A stretch of DNA of 58,286 nt, taken from the NCBI RefSeq assembly GCF_001187725.1, contig NZ_LGIQ01000007.1:849076-907361 (forward strand), written 5' to 3'. The translations under genes and the position numbers were made by a program. Below, one piece after another: positions 26,406 to 34,443 of this stretch. This DNA is from Brevibacillus reuszeri (lineage in GTDB: Bacteria > Bacillota > Bacilli > Brevibacillales > Brevibacillaceae). The first letter of the stretch is position 1, and every line of letters begins with the position of its first letter. The notes below the pieces were generated by a model. That model saw only the letters and a program-made list of their open reading frames with translations, had not been told where the DNA came from and did not search any database.

Positions 26406-27776
26406 ATGTTTACAAAAAACCCAGACTTCTTCCCGACACCGATCAACTTAATTCATAAAATGTTATCACATGTTGACTTTAGAACCATCAAGACAGTTTT
26501 AGAACCAAGCGCTGGAAAGGGAGACCTTGTAGAAGCAATAATAAATAAATTTAAGTATAGCCAATCAAATTACAGAAAAGATAATTATGATATAGATACA
26601 ATTGAAAATGATGACAATTTACAATACATATTAAAAGGAAAACAATTTAGACTGGTTCACGATGACTTTTTAACTTATAACACATATAAAAAATATGATG
26701 CTATTATCATGAACCCTCCCTTCTCTCAAGGAGAAAAGCATTTAATTAAAGCAATTGACATGCAGCAATCAGGTGGGAAAATTGTCTGCTTACTCAATGC
26801 TGAAACGCTAAAGAACCCATATTCCAATAGTAGGAAAGTATTGGTACGACAACTAGAGAAATACAACGCTCAAATTGAATATATAGAAAATGCATTTATG
26901 GATGCAGAGAGGAAAACAAATGTTGAAATAGCTGTGATCTATTTAGACGTTCCTATTATTGAGAACAACAGCATCATTCTAGATGAGTTAAAGCGAGAAC
27001 AACAATTTAACACAAATACTAACTATGCCAGTGATAACTTAATTCATTCTGATTTCATAAAGGGGATAGTAGAACAGTATAATCATGAAGTGAAAGCAGG
27101 TTTGAAACTCATAGGCGAATATAACTGCCTAAAGCCACTAATGCTGCGAAGTTTTAAGGATAATAACAAGCCAATTTTGAAATTAGAACTGGAATACGGT
27201 GACGAAGAGGGTAGTAGTTTAGAAAATGCGTACATAAAGCAAATTCGGTCAAAGTATTGGAGTGCATTATTTAATAATGATCAGTTTATGGGGTTGTTTA
27301 CAACCAATTTGAAACAGAAGTATTTACAGTCTGTAGGTGAATTAAAGGATTATGACTTTTCCCTATTTAACATTTACTCACTAAGAATCCAACTAAATAA
27401 AGAAATGATTCAAGGTGTAGAGGATACGATTTTAAATCTCTTTGAAGAATTTAGCCATAAGTATTACTTTGAAGAATCATCAAACAATGTACATTATTAT
27501 AACGGTTGGAAAACAAACAAGGCATATAAAATCAATAAAGGTACGTGTCATATTGAATTCAAAAACATGGAGTTATTGCACAAATTCAATTTATATGGAT
27601 CACAAAAAAGAAACTGGTTGCCTCCTACATATGGAAAGGTAAAATACAAAGATATGACTAAGGAAGATAGAGAAGTAATAGACCAATTCGAAGGAGAGCA
27701 GTCATACAATAAAGTACTGAACAATCAGTCATACTATATTATGGACACACTTGAATTACTAAAGTTAACCTCATGA
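26406..27776 (+). CDS. N6-adenine methyltransferase fused to DUF4942
   Basis: 456 aa. N-terminal class I methyltransferase: S-adenosylmethionine loop EPSAGKGDL (33-41) and the catalytic NPPF (103-106), the adenine-N6 signature. The C-terminal half has DUF4942 features (RSKYWSALFNNDQFMGL, NIYSLRIQLNKEM, YNGWKTNKAYKIN). No restriction endonuclease is adjacent, so it is probably a solitary methyltransferase that protects or regulates element DNA. AAGGAGG site; start placed at MFTKNPDF rather than the longer frame from 26367. Confidence 0.85.
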   Translation: MFTKNPDFFPTPINLIHKMLSHVDFRTIKTVLEPSAGKGDLVEAIINKFKYSQSNYRKDNYDIDTIENDDNLQYILKGKQFRLVHDDFLTYNTYKKYDAIIMNPPFSQGEKHLIKAIDMQQSGGKIVCLLNAETLKNPYSNSRKVLVRQLEKYNAQIEYIENAFMDAERKTNVEIAVIYLDVPIIENNSIILDELKREQQFNTNTNYASDNLIHSDFIKGIVEQYNHEVKAGLKLIGEYNCLKPLMLRSFKDNNKPILKLELEYGDEEGSSLENAYIKQIRSKYWSALFNNDQFMGLFTTNLKQKYLQSVGELKDYDFSLFNIYSLRIQLNKEMIQGVEDTILNLFEEFSHKYYFEESSNNVHYYNGWKTNKAYKINKGTCHIEFKNMELLHKFNLYGSQKRNWLPPTYGKVKYKDMTKEDREVIDQFEGEQSYNKVLNNQSYYIMDTLELLKLTS

Positions 27777-27816
27777 CTAAATATCAAGGCCTTAATAGTA
27801 TAGGAGGGAAAGTACA

Positions 27817-27954
27817 ATGCATCTCACTTATCCAATGCAACGCTTATACTCTGATTACGCATTGAATCTAATCAACTTTGAACAATATCTAAAGGGAGTA
27901 GAATACTTGAATTCATTAAAAAATAAAAAACAAAAATATCAAATAAAAGGTTGA
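27817..27954 (+). CDS. Small protein, 45 aa
   Basis: AGGAGGGA site, then MHLTYPMQRLYSDYALNL, ending in a Lys/Gln-rich basic tail. Unrecognised. Confidence 0.6.
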   Translation: MHLTYPMQRLYSDYALNLINFEQYLKGVEYLNSLKNKKQKYQIKG

Positions 27955-27979
27955 TAACTTAGTTATATTCAGTTATAAT
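27951..27979 (+). promoter_or_regulatory. Sigma-A-like promoter
   Basis: TTGATA (27951-27956), 17-bp spacer, TATAAT (27974-27979), the -35 overlapping the preceding stop codon. Starts the run of very small genes to 29.1 kb. Confidence 0.82.
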
Positions 27980-28015
27980 AAAGGTAACAAAACAAACGAA
28001 ACGGGGTAATGAAAA

Positions 28016-28111
28016 ATGTCTCAATCACAATTAGCAATTGCAAAGTCAAAAATCCAAAGGTTGTTGGCTCTCAAGGATCTAGTAGTGACTGGGACATTGA
28101 TCATTAAGTAA
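28016..28111 (+). CDS. 31-aa microprotein
   Basis: ATG 14 nt behind a weak GGGG site; sequence MSQSQLAIAKSKIQRLLALK then a hydrophobic end (VVTGTLIIK). Directly behind a strong promoter. Could be a small amphipathic peptide; no family recognised. Confidence 0.4.
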   Translation: MSQSQLAIAKSKIQRLLALKDLVVTGTLIIK

Positions 28112-28146
28112 ACAAAAATAACTATTAAATTATAGGAGTTATATTC

Positions 28147-28329
28147 ATGAACAAGAAAAACTTTGATTACAATTGCATTAACAATCAGATCGACAGTTTC
28201 ATTGAATCGAATAACTCCTTTTTGAACAAAACTGAAGTAGCAAAGCAACCTAAAAGTATTCGTTTCAAGCTCATGTTGATGGCAGCTCCAGTTGTAGCAC
28301 TAGCAGGATATGTATTGAGCATTATATAA
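28147..28329 (+). CDS. Small tail-anchored membrane protein
   Basis: 60 aa, TAGGAG site. Soluble N-terminal ~38 residues, then one C-terminal membrane helix (MLMAAPVVALAGYVLSII). Tail-anchored topology; function unknown. Confidence 0.65.
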   Translation: MNKKNFDYNCINNQIDSFIESNNSFLNKTEVAKQPKSIRFKLMLMAAPVVALAGYVLSII

Positions 28330-28379
28330 AATGACTAATTGAATGGATTTTAAAAAATAAAATAATGGAGGGATTTGAA

Positions 28380-28529
28380 ATGAATATTTTTGAAATTGAT
28401 TGGGTGTGCAAATGTGGAAGCAAAGAAACCTCTTCTCAAATGGTAAGTGAATATGAGTTAAAGAAAGGATTTAAAGCTTACACCTATTGCTCAGAATGTG
28501 GAGAAGAAAAAGAGACAGAAGTCAGTTGA
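28380..28529 (+). CDS. Zinc-ribbon microprotein
   Basis: 49 aa, GGAGGG site. CKC near residue 10 and CSEC near residue 38 form a probable four-cysteine zinc ribbon. One of several such microproteins in the window. Confidence 0.65.
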   Translation: MNIFEIDWVCKCGSKETSSQMVSEYELKKGFKAYTYCSECGEEKETEVS

Positions 28530-28570
28530 TAATGAAATGGTTATTTTATCTTGAAAGGGGGAAAGTAAAT

Positions 28571-28774
28571 ATGCCTTGGAAACAAATGAGGACATGGTAT
28601 GTAGACAAAAGAAATCCAGATAGATTACATAATAGTATAAGAGAAATGTTTGAATACGTTGGAGAGGATAGACCTTCAAACGGTAAATTGCCTGATTGGG
28701 TGTATAGTGTCGATGCTATGAATGTAGAAGTTGCAAAAAAGAAACTTACCAAAGAAGGGTTTAAAATAATATGA
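28571..28774 (+). CDS. Small basic protein, 67 aa
   Basis: Starts at MPWKQMRTWY behind AAAGGGGG. Helical, with IREMFEYVG and a C-terminal VAKKKLTKEGFKII segment. Stop overlaps the next ATG (ATGA). Unrecognised. Confidence 0.6.
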   Translation: MPWKQMRTWYVDKRNPDRLHNSIREMFEYVGEDRPSNGKLPDWVYSVDAMNVEVAKKKLTKEGFKII

Positions 28775-28947
28775 GTCAAGTTGACACAAGAGACCTGAGC
28801 AAAGCAGACCTAGAAAGTATAATAAATGCAATGCTAAATCTTGTTCCCTGTGATACGTTTGACTTTGGGGTTAATACAATAAATATTCTAAAAAGCTATA
28901 ACCTGATCACACAGGAACTATATGATGAAATGCAAAATTTATATTGA
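28771..28947 (+). CDS. Small acidic protein, 58 aa
   Basis: ATGA overlap with the preceding gene. Helical and acidic (DTRDLSKADLESIINAML). Opposite charge to its coupled neighbour, so the two could bind each other. Unrecognised. Confidence 0.6.
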   Translation: MSQVDTRDLSKADLESIINAMLNLVPCDTFDFGVNTINILKSYNLITQELYDEMQNLY

Positions 28948-28973
28948 TTTTATAAAAAGGAGTTATCAAAGAC

Positions 28974-29075
28974 ATGGTATTGATTAAAATAAATAAATGC
29001 ATTGGATGTAATAAAGTTTTATCTATTAAAACCATATGTGCTATTTGTGAGTCAAAAATGAAGAAAGAATCCTGA
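28974..29075 (+). CDS. 33-aa zinc-knuckle microprotein
   Basis: MVLIKINKCIGCNKVL followed by CAIC: a minimal four-cysteine knuckle. AAGGAG lies 11 nt upstream. Confidence 0.5.
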   Translation: MVLIKINKCIGCNKVLSIKTICAICESKMKKES

Positions 29076-29139
29076 TAAAAGCGGTCTTTTATTTGAGTGT
29101 GAGGATGGATTAACACAGTTAGAATTAACCGCAAGTATA

Positions 29140-29170
29140 AAAAAGAGCAGCCCACAGAAAATGGGCTGCT
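29140..29170 (-). terminator. Intrinsic terminator between convergent genes
   Basis: AGCAGCCCA (29146-29154) with TGGGCTGCT (29162-29170), 9 bp, followed on the minus strand by CTTTTTT. It terminates the secreted-protein gene and can act weakly rightward. Confidence 0.85.
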
Positions 29171-29177
29171 TGTTCTA

Positions 29178-30257
29178 TCACTTTGTTTGTTGGAAAGATG
29201 TTAATATGCCATTTTTAAAATAAAGGTACGTTGTACCGAATGACTTATAATCATAGACCCATTGCTCCATTACTCCCCATGAATAAGTCGTTATATTTTT
29301 TCTAGTTGGAATACCAAGAGACAGTGAAACCATGTCCTGATTCATCCCAATAAATACGGAATCTTTCTTTATATGATCCCAGACTTTATCAGTCCATTTA
29401 TATGTAGTGTATGGATTATAGTCAAGGAAATTCATGTAAACTTCTGTTGAAAAGTGTATATAATCCATAGTGTATGTTTTTTCTCCAGACTTCAAATGTA
29501 ATGTATAGAATGAACCATTCTCTGTAACTTTCAAAATCCATACAGGGGATAGTTTTTCAAGATAGTTCCCTTGGGAGTCCTTTGCGATTCCTTGTCTATA
29601 CCAAATATTCTTACCTAAAAAGTGTTCAATTTCTTTTTTGAAAGTTTTAAGTTTATCGCTTTCTTGTTGTATTGGTATCGTAGTAGTATTGTTATTACTT
29701 GAATTTTCGATTGGCAGACCAGTAGCCCATGAAAGTTCTTGGAATGGATTTTTTAAACTTGTATGATAAATTGCAACAACATTAATATTTGGATCATAGC
29801 TGACGAGATATTCTCTATAACTGAACATTGCTTGAATTAATGAAAGTGGTATGAATAACTTATCGTCAACCATACGAGGAGCATAGTCAATGTTAATTTT
29901 TTGCCCATCAAAAATAAAGTAATTTACATTAGATAATATCTGAAATTCCTGTCCCTCTCTGGTGTATCCTAATATAGAACCGTTTTCTAACTTATATAGT
30001 CCAGTCCTTTTATTGCTGTCCCATTTATCCTTAAACATATTTTGAAAGAAAGCATCAAATATTCCAAAGGATGATAATATTGGGTCAGCATTCATTAATA
30101 CTGTGGTGCTTTCTTTAATTGGATCTTGATCACCGAAGCCAATTTGTTTACCATTCATTAGTACTTTAGGAGTATTGTTATCAGATGCATAACAAATTGA
30201 AGTGTTTGAAACTAATAGGATAAGTACTAGGAAAAGTGCCGATAATGATCTCCTCAT
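29178..30257 (-). CDS. Secreted protein with CuAO-N-like and BamE-like modules
   Basis: 359 aa with a clear signal peptide (MRRSLSALFLVLILLVSN...CYA). Residues ~28-170 resemble the copper-amine-oxidase N-terminal-like fold common in Paenibacillus surface proteins (VLMNGKQIGF; PRMVDDKLFIPLSLIQAMF; VSYDPNINVVAIY). The C-terminus (VFIGMNQDMVSLSLGIPTRK ... YLYFKNGILTSFQ) resembles SmpA/BamE-like beta repeats. Probably an extracytoplasmic protein of unknown ligand. AGGAGG site; opposite strand to its neighbours, with its own terminator, so likely a single-gene cargo (moron). Confidence 0.72.
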   Translation of the reverse strand: MRRSLSALFLVLILLVSNTSICYASDNNTPKVLMNGKQIGFGDQDPIKESTTVLMNADPILSSFGIFDAFFQNMFKDKWDSNKRTGLYKLENGSILGYTREGQEFQILSNVNYFIFDGQKINIDYAPRMVDDKLFIPLSLIQAMFSYREYLVSYDPNINVVAIYHTSLKNPFQELSWATGLPIENSSNNNTTTIPIQQESDKLKTFKKEIEHFLGKNIWYRQGIAKDSQGNYLEKLSPVWILKVTENGSFYTLHLKSGEKTYTMDYIHFSTEVYMNFLDYNPYTTYKWTDKVWDHIKKDSVFIGMNQDMVSLSLGIPTRKNITTYSWGVMEQWVYDYKSFGTTYLYFKNGILTSFQQTK

Positions 30258-30724
30258 AAATAATCCTCCTTTTTATAATATAGGTGGATTTTACCACATG
30301 AATGTAACATTTTGTTAGAATATAGGTAACTTTGTAAATTAGCATTCCATTATTAGCGTCTAACACTCCGTTCTTCAAAAAGAATTTTATGCTTCTTCCA
30401 CTAGACAGCAACGTTTTTACGAGATTTCTAAATCACATCTGCTAGAAAATTCTAGAAATAATACTTCTTTTGCACTATGCATCCATTTATAATAAAAAAA
30501 TCAAACTCCCCCGTTTTGATTAGGTGTTCTCAACGGGGGAGCGTAGCAAGAAAGAAGTTGTTTCATCAACAATTTAACCAGAATGTGGCAATATGTCAAT
30601 GACTTGACCAATAAAAAGACTGGTCTTTCTATTTTATCCTAGGGAAACGTTAGTTCTTAGTTTTGTAGACAATATTCACCATAATTTGATAAAATATTCC
30701 TAAAGATGCTATAGGAGTGATGTC
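30258..30724. other. Divergent intergenic region with orphan hairpin
   Basis: No gene between two divergently transcribed genes. CTCCCCCGTT (30506-30515) pairs with AACGGGGGAG (30532-30541), 10 bp; on the minus strand a T-rich run follows, so it looks like a leftward intrinsic terminator although no leftward gene precedes it. A second, weaker GACCA/TGGTC stem followed by T-rich sequence lies near 30606-30635. Confidence 0.5.
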
Positions 30725-31177
30725 ATGAGTAGAATACAAAGATTTGCAGTTGCATTTTGGAATGCCTTAGAGTTTTTTTATGATATAAAACGCTATTTTC
30801 TTATGATGGCTTTAACATATGGTATTGGTGTTTGGGGATTTATAAAAGTCCTTCAACTTCCCGATGATACGAAATTTACTGAATTCATCTACAAGTATGG
30901 ATCGTTTCTTATGAACGATCCCTCTAACTTCATCACCACATTAGTACTTTCACTTTTTGCCATACTCTTGTTTGTAATTCACGGTTTATCAACAATTTAC
31001 TGTTCGATTCGTGTTCATGATGATTATGAAACAAATTCAACGACAATCATTATAATACGCACGTATGGTGTTTTGGCGTGTTTATGGAGCCTAGCGTATG
31101 TCACATTACCAGTCCTTACATTGCTTGCTCTTCTTCTGCTAGTGTTGGTAGTTGTAGTTATACTTGTATTAAGATAA
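30725..31177 (+). CDS. Membrane protein, 150 aa
   Basis: Three to four hydrophobic segments (about 23-45, 70-95 and 108-150), the last extremely Leu/Val-rich (LLALLLLVLVVVVILVLR). N-terminal 20 residues basic. TAGGAG site. Followed by its own terminator. Function unknown. Confidence 0.65.
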   Translation: MSRIQRFAVAFWNALEFFYDIKRYFLMMALTYGIGVWGFIKVLQLPDDTKFTEFIYKYGSFLMNDPSNFITTLVLSLFAILLFVIHGLSTIYCSIRVHDDYETNSTTIIIIRTYGVLACLWSLAYVTLPVLTLLALLLLVLVVVVILVLR

Positions 31178-31187
31178 TAGGACACAT

Positions 31188-31209
31188 GCCACCATTTAGG
31201 TGGCTTTTT
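31188..31209 (+). terminator. Intrinsic terminator
   Basis: GCCACC 31188-31193, ATTTA loop, GGTGGC 31199-31204, then TTTTT. Ends the membrane-protein gene. Confidence 0.8.
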
Positions 31210-31267
31210 CTATTTGAATGAAATTGCAGTTTTATTTGAATTTATAGAACAAAAATAACATATAATA

Positions 31268-31296
31268 TTGACTTATGATTAAGGTGCGTTTATAAT
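31268..31296 (+). promoter_or_regulatory. Sigma-A-like promoter
   Basis: TTGACT (31268-31273), 17-bp spacer, TATAAT (31291-31296), 35 bp before the next gene. Confidence 0.83.
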
Positions 31297-31330
31297 AAAG
31301 ATATAAAATAAATGATACGGAGTGATACAT

Positions 31331-31738
31331 ATGGTTAAAGCATCCAACATTTTGAAAGGCATTTCTTCTATCGGTTCGGTAATTCGTTTCCATGGTGACC
31401 TTGTTGGTACGATATCCAAATACTCCAATGGATACTATTATGTATCTGTTAAAGGCAAGTATGGTATCACGATCTATGATGTAATGGAGAGAGCAGAAAT
31501 AGAAGTTATTTCTCTAAATGTGGTTGATGATACTTTATTAGCTGAATACAATGTGCTGGTTGAGAAGGCCAACACTGCGCACAAAAAAGCGCTGGATAGC
31601 ATTGACAATGAACGTCACAGTGCTTTCAGCATTGATGCATTGGAGGATTACCACTTTGAAAATAGTGGCTATAATGATTTAGCAGATATGGTAGAAGAAT
31701 TTGAGCAAAAAATGATCAAGGTAGCACAAGCAGCATAA
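31331..31738 (+). CDS. Hypothetical protein, 135 aa
   Basis: ATG eight nt behind GGAG. The first ~60 residues form a beta-rich module (IRFHGDLVGTISKYSNGYYY) that may be SH3-like; the second half is helical and acidic. No family recognised. Own promoter. Confidence 0.6.
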   Translation: MVKASNILKGISSIGSVIRFHGDLVGTISKYSNGYYYVSVKGKYGITIYDVMERAEIEVISLNVVDDTLLAEYNVLVEKANTAHKKALDSIDNERHSAFSIDALEDYHFENSGYNDLADMVEEFEQKMIKVAQAA

Positions 31739-31887
31739 ATGACCACTGTAGTCAGTTAAAAGGCTGTCTACTTGGTTAAATAAAATCGGTTTTTTATCTT
31801 ATTATATAAAATAAAAATAATTGACATAATGAAATTTCAATGTGTAAAATGGAGTTAATAGAACGATTTATGGGGGAGGCGAACAAT

Positions 31888-32109
31888 ATGTCTAATTGGT
31901 ATTTATGGGACGAGAGAGAAGGGGACGAAACTAAATGCCAGCATTGTAGTAAGGGCATTAATGGATCGAAATATTACATACTATCTAATCAGTTAGGTAA
32001 TCAAGGGGAAATGGTTACAGTAGGCGCTGGATGTGTTAAGAAATTCACTGGTAGAACGATTAAAGAAATAAAAACAGATACAAATAAAGCAATTGAGGCC
32101 AGCATATAA
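31888..32109 (+). CDS. Zinc-ribbon protein, 73 aa
   Basis: Start at MSNWYLWDE because GGGGAGG lies just upstream; the frame opens earlier (31840) without a site. CQHC near residue 17 and a later GAGC give a partial zinc ribbon; the C-terminal TGRTIKEIKTDTNK is helical. The terminator stem overlaps its last codons. Confidence 0.6.
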   Translation: MSNWYLWDEREGDETKCQHCSKGINGSKYYILSNQLGNQGEMVTVGAGCVKKFTGRTIKEIKTDTNKAIEASI

Positions 32110-32126
32110 TCTGGCTTTTTCTTTTT
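32098..32126 (+). terminator. Intrinsic terminator overlapping a gene end
   Basis: GCCAG 32098-32102 with CTGGC 32111-32115, then TTTTTCTTTTT. Confidence 0.7.
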
Positions 32127-32223
32127 ACATTTAAAGAATGTTTTGAAAGAAATTGGTGTAAAGATCCTTCTTGTATTGTAGAATATCTAAAACATAACAT
32201 TGAGAAATACAAGGAGGGGAATT

Positions 32224-32625
32224 ATGAATTCAATATTTACCGTGTTATTTGCATTGCTCATGACTTTTAATACGGTTTCTAACTCTGTCGAGGTGCAGCC
32301 TAACTCACACGAGTCAGAGTCATTGGCAACATACATAAAACCGACTGAGATTAAACAGGAATATCTAGAAAAGTCTTATCGTTTTTACACAAAGATTGTT
32401 GATCTTGACAAGAATGGTACGAAAATGAGCGAGGAATTAAAAACAGACTTTATCAATTTTACTATTCAGATGAAAGCAGAGAACAAGAGTGAACAATTTT
32501 TAGGCATATTAATTAGCAGGTTGTATGTCAGAAAACTAGGACTTGATTTAAATGGTGGGTCTGCTGATGATAGAAGAGTTTTCAATGAGACAGCTTCAGA
32601 ATTAAAAGTGGTTTTTGGTAAGTAA
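32224..32625 (+). CDS. Exported helical protein
   Basis: 133 aa. N-terminal hydrophobic segment (SIFTVLFALLMTFNTVSNS) looks like a cleavable signal; the remainder is soluble and helical (IKQEYLEKSYRFYTKIVDLD). AAGGAGGGG site; terminator directly behind. Function unknown. Confidence 0.6.
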   Translation: MNSIFTVLFALLMTFNTVSNSVEVQPNSHESESLATYIKPTEIKQEYLEKSYRFYTKIVDLDKNGTKMSEELKTDFINFTIQMKAENKSEQFLGILISRLYVRKLGLDLNGGSADDRRVFNETASELKVVFGK

Positions 32626-32652
32626 GCCGTTTTGGTTACGGCTTTTTCTTTT
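32625..32652 (+). terminator. Intrinsic terminator
   Basis: AGCCGT 32625-32630 with ACGGCT 32638-32643, loop TTTGGTT, then TTTTCTTTT. The stem begins on the last base of the stop codon. Confidence 0.78.
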
Positions 32653-32716
32653 GCTCATTTTTCAAATCAAATCTGCATTTCATTAGAAAATATATAAAAT
32701 AAATGAGTTTAGGGTA

Positions 32717-32745
32717 TTGTATAAACTGAAAATAAATGATAAATT
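32717..32745 (+). promoter_or_regulatory. Promoter sharing a leader string with the 24.4-kb promoter
   Basis: TTGTAT (32717-32722), 17-bp spacer, TAAATT (32740-32745). AAAGACAGTTAA follows at 32746-32757, the same string as behind the 24404-24432 promoter. Confidence 0.62.
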
Positions 32746-32783
32746 AAAGACAGTTAAAGAATACATACTAAGGAGCGGTTCGA

Positions 32784-33236
32784 ATGAATAAAAATATTGA
32801 GATAGCAACATTAATCAATGAAATGCTTGGCTATTGCAGATTAAATAACTGCTTTACTTCTGAAAGTGTAGATGAACTGATACTCCTTGCAGATTTTGCA
32901 AATGAGGAAGTAGGCAAACTGATTAATAAGTTCCACTACATAAACACAAAGATCGTTGATAGTGGAGGAATACCTGTCCTAAAGCAAGTGCTTGAAATGG
33001 TTTCTGGAACGAACAACGACAACTGTGCAGCTGCCTGTGATTCGAATATCCCAAAGGCGAATCCTTGGGTTTGGACGGAACTAGCAGAAAACCTGAAGCC
33101 CGATAGGAAAGCAGGTGAAACAGTTCCTGTTGGTTATTTGTTTGAAGGATATAGTGAGTACTATCCTTACAGATCATGGATTCGAAATGGGTATGTAAAG
33201 CGTAACGAACAGCAAAAGGTGGAATCTGCATGCTAG
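32784..33236 (+). CDS. Hypothetical protein, 150 aa
   Basis: AAGGAGCGG site. N-terminal two-thirds helical; the C-terminal third has Pro/Tyr-rich segments (PWVWTELAENLKPDRKAGET; GYSEYYPYRSW). Cys at 18, 23, 81, 85 and near the end might bind metal. Unrecognised. Confidence 0.6.
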   Translation: MNKNIEIATLINEMLGYCRLNNCFTSESVDELILLADFANEEVGKLINKFHYINTKIVDSGGIPVLKQVLEMVSGTNNDNCAAACDSNIPKANPWVWTELAENLKPDRKAGETVPVGYLFEGYSEYYPYRSWIRNGYVKRNEQQKVESAC

Positions 33237-33376
33237 AAACTGACTTCACATTCTTTAGTCCAGCAAAATGGTATTACAAGGGCCAAACCGGATGTGGCTT
33301 TGAGATATATGAGCACAAGGAAAGTGGAACAATTAACATCTATGATCCAATAACAGGTGACATTGTAGAGGATTAA
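33230..33376 (+). CDS. Small protein, 48 aa
   Basis: Overlaps the previous gene by 7 bp, with AAGGTGG upstream. Beta-rich: CGFEIYEHKESGTINIYDP. Unrecognised. Confidence 0.6.
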   Translation: MLETDFTFFSPAKWYYKGQTGCGFEIYEHKESGTINIYDPITGDIVED

Positions 33377-33399
33377 GTAAATAAAATTTAGGAGTGGGC

Positions 33400-33720
33400 A
33401 TGATGATTAAAATGACAATGAAACTGGTAGCGATGATTATCTTAGTTTGTGCAATTACACTTAGTGCAACAAGCGCCTTCGCATGCGGAGAACATACAGT
33501 GTTCATTTACAAGGTAACAAAAGTTGATAACGGAGAATACTGGGGAACAGGTGTATATGATGACAGCAGCGTTTATTTTACACAAGAGTTTATCAAGCAA
33601 GGCGAAATGATCAATGTAAATGATGTTGTGGTAGCTTACTTTGAGCCTGAGAACGTTGTAGATGGCCTTGTGATGGTCGAGAAAGTAGAAGTAGTAGGAA
33701 TAGATGTTAGTAACGATTAA
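33400..33720 (+). CDS. Small secreted protein
   Basis: 106 aa with a signal peptide (LVAMIILVCAITLSATSAFA, cleavage likely before or at the following Cys). The mature part is beta-rich (KVTKVDNGEYWGTGVYDDSS; VVVAYFEPENVVDG), OB- or SH3-like. AGGAG site. Unrecognised. Confidence 0.62.
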   Translation: MMIKMTMKLVAMIILVCAITLSATSAFACGEHTVFIYKVTKVDNGEYWGTGVYDDSSVYFTQEFIKQGEMINVNDVVVAYFEPENVVDGLVMVEKVEVVGIDVSND

Positions 33721-33750
33721 TAGACTAGAAACAAAAGGAGGGGATTCAAT

Positions 33751-33843
33751 ATGATGAGCCAAGAGAGAATGGATTTTATTATGGGGGAAAGAGTTATGCC
33801 AGCGTTGCTGGGGATTGTGATACTCATTGCATTATTTATCTGA
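33751..33843 (+). CDS. 30-aa membrane microprotein
   Basis: GGAGGGG site; short charged start, then a hydrophobic helix (MPALLGIVILIALFI) to the end. Size and shape fit a tail-anchored or toxin-like peptide; unrecognised. Confidence 0.5.
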   Translation: MMSQERMDFIMGERVMPALLGIVILIALFI

Positions 33844-33928
33844 ATATAAAGAAAAAATGATTGCAAATAGAATCTTTGTAAACTAAAATAATCAATATAA
33901 GAACGCGATGAAAACGGAGGTATACATA

Positions 33929-34054
33929 ATCACAAACACAAAGAAACTATATCTTGATTGGGATAGGGAAACAACAAGGATTATTTACACATTAAACCGC
34001 AATAAATCAGGGTTCTGGGAAGGGGATATTTTATATTTATTAATTCAAGTATAG
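33929..34054 (+). CDS. 41-aa frame with AUC in start position
   Basis: GGAGG sits 8 nt before an ATC codon that opens a 41-codon frame (ITNTKKLYLDWDRETTRI...). No ATG, GTG or TTG start exists in it. Either translation begins at AUC/AUA or the start codon has mutated and this is a dead gene. See also 41577 and 48749. Confidence 0.4.
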   Translation: MTNTKKLYLDWDRETTRIIYTLNRNKSGFWEGDILYLLIQV

Positions 34055-34443
34055 AAACAAACTTTCGTCGAACTCATCAATCCATCTACCCAACTTATAA
34101 ATCAGTTCCGTCACATTTTTACAATTTTCATCGATTTTGTTATCGACACATGTATCGACAATCCCCTTTATTCTCAACGTTTTGAACACTATCACATTCC
34201 CACATCTACCCCCATCACATTCACTCAATTTCTAGTTAAATTTCAATAAATCAATCACAAAACCAAGTCACATATGCATTCATACGATGTCGACCTTATA
34301 TCGAGCAATTTTCAACAAAACAATGGTACAATATTTAGAGTTAGAACTTACATAACATTACCACAAATGGATCTGAATGGAATGAAGGCTTGATGAGTCA
34401 ATAGGAATGTCAAACAATGAAACTGCAAATAAAGGGTGGTCAA
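34055..34443. other. Region without a confident gene
   Basis: No supported gene. The plus strand from 34055 to 34310 is C-rich and G-poor. A weak leftward frame (34040-34228) lacks a ribosome binding site. The extended -10 element TGGTACAAT is at 34324-34332, with the surrounding string ATGGTACAATATTT repeated upstream of the DUF4062 gene at 35591. Confidence 0.45.
34324..34332 (+). promoter_or_regulatory. Extended -10 promoter (copy 1)
   Basis: TGGTACAAT, with TG at the extended position and no clear -35. Sequence around it (ATGGTACAATATTT, then GA..TAGA) is nearly identical to that at 35591. Confidence 0.55.

Noticed and set aside
34040..34228. Leftward 62-aa frame with plausible coding composition
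   Set aside because: No ribosome binding site, an in-frame stop directly before its ATG and no recognisable domain; overlaps the end of the 33929 frame. Mentioned only as uncertain.
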